Positions 19,044 through 20,876 of a stretch of DNA of 20,876 nt are shown one piece after another. Under the pieces are notes generated by a model. The model searched no databases. It worked only from the letters and a program-made list of their open reading frames with translations, and was not told where the DNA came from. The first letter of the stretch is position 1. Every line of letters starts with the position of its first letter. Source of the stretch: Scenedesmus sp. ARA3. Taxonomy: Eukaryota; Chlorophyta; Chlorophyceae; Sphaeropleales; Scenedesmaceae. Position numbers and translations under genes: made by a program. The DNA is taken from contig RWJK01000529.1 of the NCBI GenBank assembly GCA_004335835.1, positions 1 to 20,876 of the forward strand, given 5' to 3'.

Positions 19044-19092
<49 letters not shown>

Positions 19093-20237
19093 GGTTTCAT
19101 CCCATTGTGGCTCACACCTGCTTCGACAAGCGCCCAGATCTACATGGGAATTGATTGTCAATGTGATTATTATCGCTCACCACGCGGGTACATCAGCACC
19201 CAGTGTCACCTAAAACAACTGCGGCTGCTGCAACTGTGCAAGGCATAACACATAGCATATGCTGCACCAATCACCTTGTGTGTTCAACCGCTCACCGTGC
19301 AGGTACAGCAGCACCAGTGTGGCCTTGGCTGATCAGGGTACTGCTGCTGCTACTGTACCAGCACAACACGAACCATCTAAGTAAATGGGTGAGAACTCCC
19401 CCTATGAGCCTCTCGTTGGCTCCTGACTGAATTTCCCACTCCTCATTGAGTGCAGCATGCAGTGTAATGAAATGTAATGAATTCCTACTCCCTCCCACTG
19501 CTCACCGTGCAGGTACATGAGCACCAGTGACGCCTTGGGCTGCTGCTGCTGCTGCTGCTGCTGCCGCTGCTGCTGCTGCTGCTGCAACTCTGCAAGCACA
19601 ACATGTAGTGTTGTGCTGCAAGGATGAAATCCCACTACCACAACCGCTCACCGTGCAGGTACAGCAGCACCAACGTGGCCTTGGGCTGGTCAGGGTACTG
19701 CTCAGGTGGCAGCTCCACCCACCAGCTGTCACGCCAGCCTGGGGCCTGCAAAAAGACATGCGGTAGCAGACATGACAGTGCTCATTGCTTGAAGCGTGCT
19801 CTCTGGTGGCGCGTAACTTCAGCTGTCATGCCAGCCTGGGCCCTGCACCATGCAGGTGTGCCGCACACAGGACGCGAGGGCAACAGCAGACTCACATGCA
19901 CTCACACAGGAAACATGTCCGCGTGGCACACACCACAAGGTCCTATGAGAGCTGTACAGCCACCTACAACAGTTGAGTTGCAGTCCATGTGCTGCATCAA
20001 GCAGAAGCAAGCAACATGCATACTACGCCTTGCAGGTAGCACAGCTGCTTCTTGGAAAGAAAATAACAGAGCGGCAGGCAAGGCAGAGAAGCCAGTGTGT
20101 ACCTTAAACGTTGAGCCAGGCACGCGTGTCAGCTGCAGCCCTGGAACCTCCTTGGAAGTGGCGCTGCCGATGACGCTGCGCCAGTGCTGCACGTTGCCGT
20201 ACCTGAACACCTGCTGCATGATTAGCAGCATGAGCTC
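16891..20237 (-). CDS. Alpha/beta hydrolase, HGGG/GDSAGG (HSL/arylacetamide-deacetylase type), 5' end not found
   Basis: This group comprises carboxyl-ester hydrolases. Minus-strand exons join in phase: A 20237-20103 (ELMLLIMQQVFRYGNVQHW...), B 19745-19652 (APGWRDSWWVELPPEQYP...LLYLH), C 19039-18938, D 18634-18524, E 18190-17900, F 17468-17309, and G ending with TAG at 16891. The B-C splice creates the oxyanion-hole motif HGGGF. D carries YPLAPEQRFPGG, typical of the family. The D-E splice creates GDSAGGN with the nucleophilic Ser. F has SPLVSPIF and VVAGGSEGMTRD, near the expected acid residue. G has YHVEPDEPHCW, which supplies a candidate catalytic His. The N-terminal exon lies beyond A, towards or past the retroelement. 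Exon G's 5' end is uncertain: the in-phase frame (WLKKRRETCC...) looks unnatural, while EAKEEARDMLLDKCMAVT is in another frame. An error or a frameshift is possible there. Confidence 0.8.
17471..17514 (-). repeat. (CTG)n tract before the hydrolase exon F acceptor
   Basis: About 12 CTG units in sense orientation end CTGCCGCTGCAG|TGACG at 17469, immediately next to the exon. Confidence 0.85.
17776..17975 (-). repeat. Two copies of the donor-side edge of hydrolase exon E
   Basis: The exon end encoding LPEAEAATLFKYDYVAKSEA followed by GTGAGT (ending at 17900) recurs at about 17856-17783 as LPEAETAALFKHDYAAKSEA followed by GTGAGC. Base identity is high but with several substitutions. Confidence 0.87.
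18452..18506. repeat. (CAG)18 in the hydrolase intron between exons D and E
   Basis: About 18 pure CAG units lying 17 bases beyond the exon D donor (CTG in sense). A short TTCTGG repeat precedes it at 18416-18437. Confidence 0.93.
18641..18668 (-). repeat. (CTG)n tract before the hydrolase exon D acceptor
   Basis: About nine sense-strand CTG units followed by CCGCACCAG|TGGGC, acceptor at 18635. Confidence 0.8.
19045..19091 (-). repeat. (CTG)n tract before the hydrolase exon C acceptor
   Basis: About 15 sense-strand CTG units end CGCAG|GCGGTGGC, acceptor at 19040, so the repeat forms nearly the whole 3' splice region. Confidence 0.88.
19295..19700 (-). repeat. Three copies of the donor-side edge of hydrolase exon B
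   Basis: The exon end encoding DQPKATLVLLYLH, then G|GTGAGC (19652), recurs at about 19541-19504 (QQPKASLVLMYLH) and 19342-19297. The last lacks one C within CAGCCAAGG and is frameshifted. Both extra copies keep GTGAGC and lie in the intron leading to exon C. The middle copy is preceded by a (CAG)n run (sense) at 19585-19541. Confidence 0.87.
19822..19850 (-). repeat. Extra copy of the acceptor-side edge of hydrolase exon B
   Basis: TGCAG|GGCCCAGGCTGGCATGACAG at about 19846-19822 matches the start of exon B (TGCAG|GCCCCAGGCTGGCGTGACAG at 19745). Exon B thus has copies of both edges, each on its own intron side. Confidence 0.78.
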
Positions 20238-20476
20238 CTGCAAGCAAACAGATTCGGCCATATGACTAGCAGCACGATTTCCTGCAAGCAAATTAACCGC
20301 ATGATCAGCAGCAAGAGCTCCTGCAAGCATGATGAGCAGTACCGTCAGCAGCAGCAGCAGCAGCCCTTGCAAGCTCGATCAGCAGCAGTAACACCTGCCA
20401 CATGATCAGCAGCATGAGCGCCTCGTGCAAGCAAGCAGAACCAACCACGATCAGCAGCCTGAGCTCCTGCAAGCAA
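20213..20476 (-). repeat. About five copies of the acceptor-side edge of hydrolase exon A
   Basis: TTGCAG|GAGCTCATGCTGCT-type segments end exon A's upstream intron at 20238 and recur at about 20287-20263, 20327-20301, 20430-20402 and 20472-20449. Copies differ (GAGCTCTTGCTGCT, GAGGCGCTCATGCTGCT, GAGCTCAGGCTGCT). The functional one continues as FRYGNVQHW. Confidence 0.75.
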
Positions 20477-20489
20477 CACCGTCCCCATG

Positions 20490-20876
20490 ATGATGCTCTG
20501 GCTGCAGCTGGTAGTAGAGCGATGTGGGCTATGCTGGCCAGATGCAAGGAGCATGGCATTCGCAGTTTGTCAATGCAGGTGCAGCTGTTCAACTCTCTTG
20601 TGTCTCCAATTTTGTGCTACTGTTCCGAAGTGTGGGGTCCAGCCCTGCTGAGCCAGGCGGGCTCGGGTGCTGCTTTGGTCAGCAAGTTGCAGAACAATGT
20701 CATCAGCAGGGTGCAGTTCACGTTTCTGCGTACACTTGCAGGACGCGTCCGCAAGTCCACTGCTCGCTTGCTTCTGTCAAGAGAATTTGGGGCCCAGCCT
20801 TTGGTCAGTTTGTGGCTTCGTGCGGCAGTGAGCATGTGGAATAGGGTTGTGGATATGGATGCGTCCTCCCTTTTGG
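20490..20876 (+). mobile_element. Non-LTR retrotransposon (LINE) fragment, region after the reverse transcriptase
   Basis: From about 20490 to the window edge the plus strand is open in one frame, with an ATG at 20522 and no stop. It encodes LFNSLVSPILCYCSEVWGPA, then LQNNVISRVQFTFLRTLAG and SREFGAQPLVSLWLRA. The LF.S.V.P.L.Y..EVWG pattern is typical of the segment following the polymerase palm in LINE ORF2 proteins. Upstream sequence is the hydrolase acceptor array, so this may be a 5'-truncated insertion with its junction near 20475-20490, or the tail of a longer decayed copy. It lacks the triplet repeats of its neighbours. Its 3' end lies outside the window. Confidence 0.75.

Overview
The window looks like nuclear DNA of a green alga (Chlorophyta, possibly a Sphaeropleales or Volvocales relative). 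Genes are intron-dense with GT-AG junctions (donors mostly GTGAGC, GTGAGG or GTGCGC), (CAG/CTG)n tracts are everywhere, coding regions carry poly-Q/A/S inserts, and TGTAA motifs lie downstream of two plus-strand genes. The lineage is inferred from style and protein resemblance; no marker gene fixes it. No rRNA, tRNA or CRISPR was seen.

Layout, left to right. (1) Minus strand, off the left edge to 1604: an EED/FIE/ESC Polycomb WD40 gene, three exons recognisable. (2) Plus, 2229-5002: a protein with two tandem ubiquitin-like domains, the first ending in LRGG. (3) Minus, 6456-8129: a 124-residue single-helix membrane protein with a mitochondrial-type leader, family not recognised. (4) Minus, 9702-12684: a bicupin with long glutamine/alanine inserts. 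(5) Plus, 13112-15833: an AlkB-like 2OG-Fe(II) oxygenase. (6) Minus, 16891-20237, 5' end not found: an HGGG/GDSAGG alpha/beta hydrolase. (7) Plus, about 20490 to the right edge: a non-LTR retrotransposon fragment. Genes 1/2 and 4/5 are divergent, with gene-free gaps of about 0.6 and 0.4 kb. Genes 2/3 and 5/6 are convergent. Exon models were assembled by reading domain continuity, splice sites and phase. Four genes close in frame over their exon sums; the first and last coding exons of genes 1 and 6 are incomplete or uncertain.

The striking feature is shared by all six genes: short tandem copies of exon edges. Each copied unit carries a splice site plus the adjoining 25-110 bases of exon, repeated 2 to about 10 times into the neighbouring intron or beyond the stop codon. 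Some arrays copy the acceptor side (AlkB exon 4, six copies; gene 3 exon 2, five copies), others the donor side (cupin exon 2, EED exon c, ubiquitin-like exons 2 and 3). The copies keep GT or AG signals, and one 51-bp unit contains a 19-nt segment that starts GT and ends AG. One duplicated exon also exists as an empty/filled pair: the filled copy holds a 143-bp hairpin-containing insertion between 11-bp direct repeats, as expected for an introner-like element. Sense-strand (CTG)n tracts sit directly before six acceptors. The genes have no evident common pathway; what links them is this genome-level exon-edge duplication.
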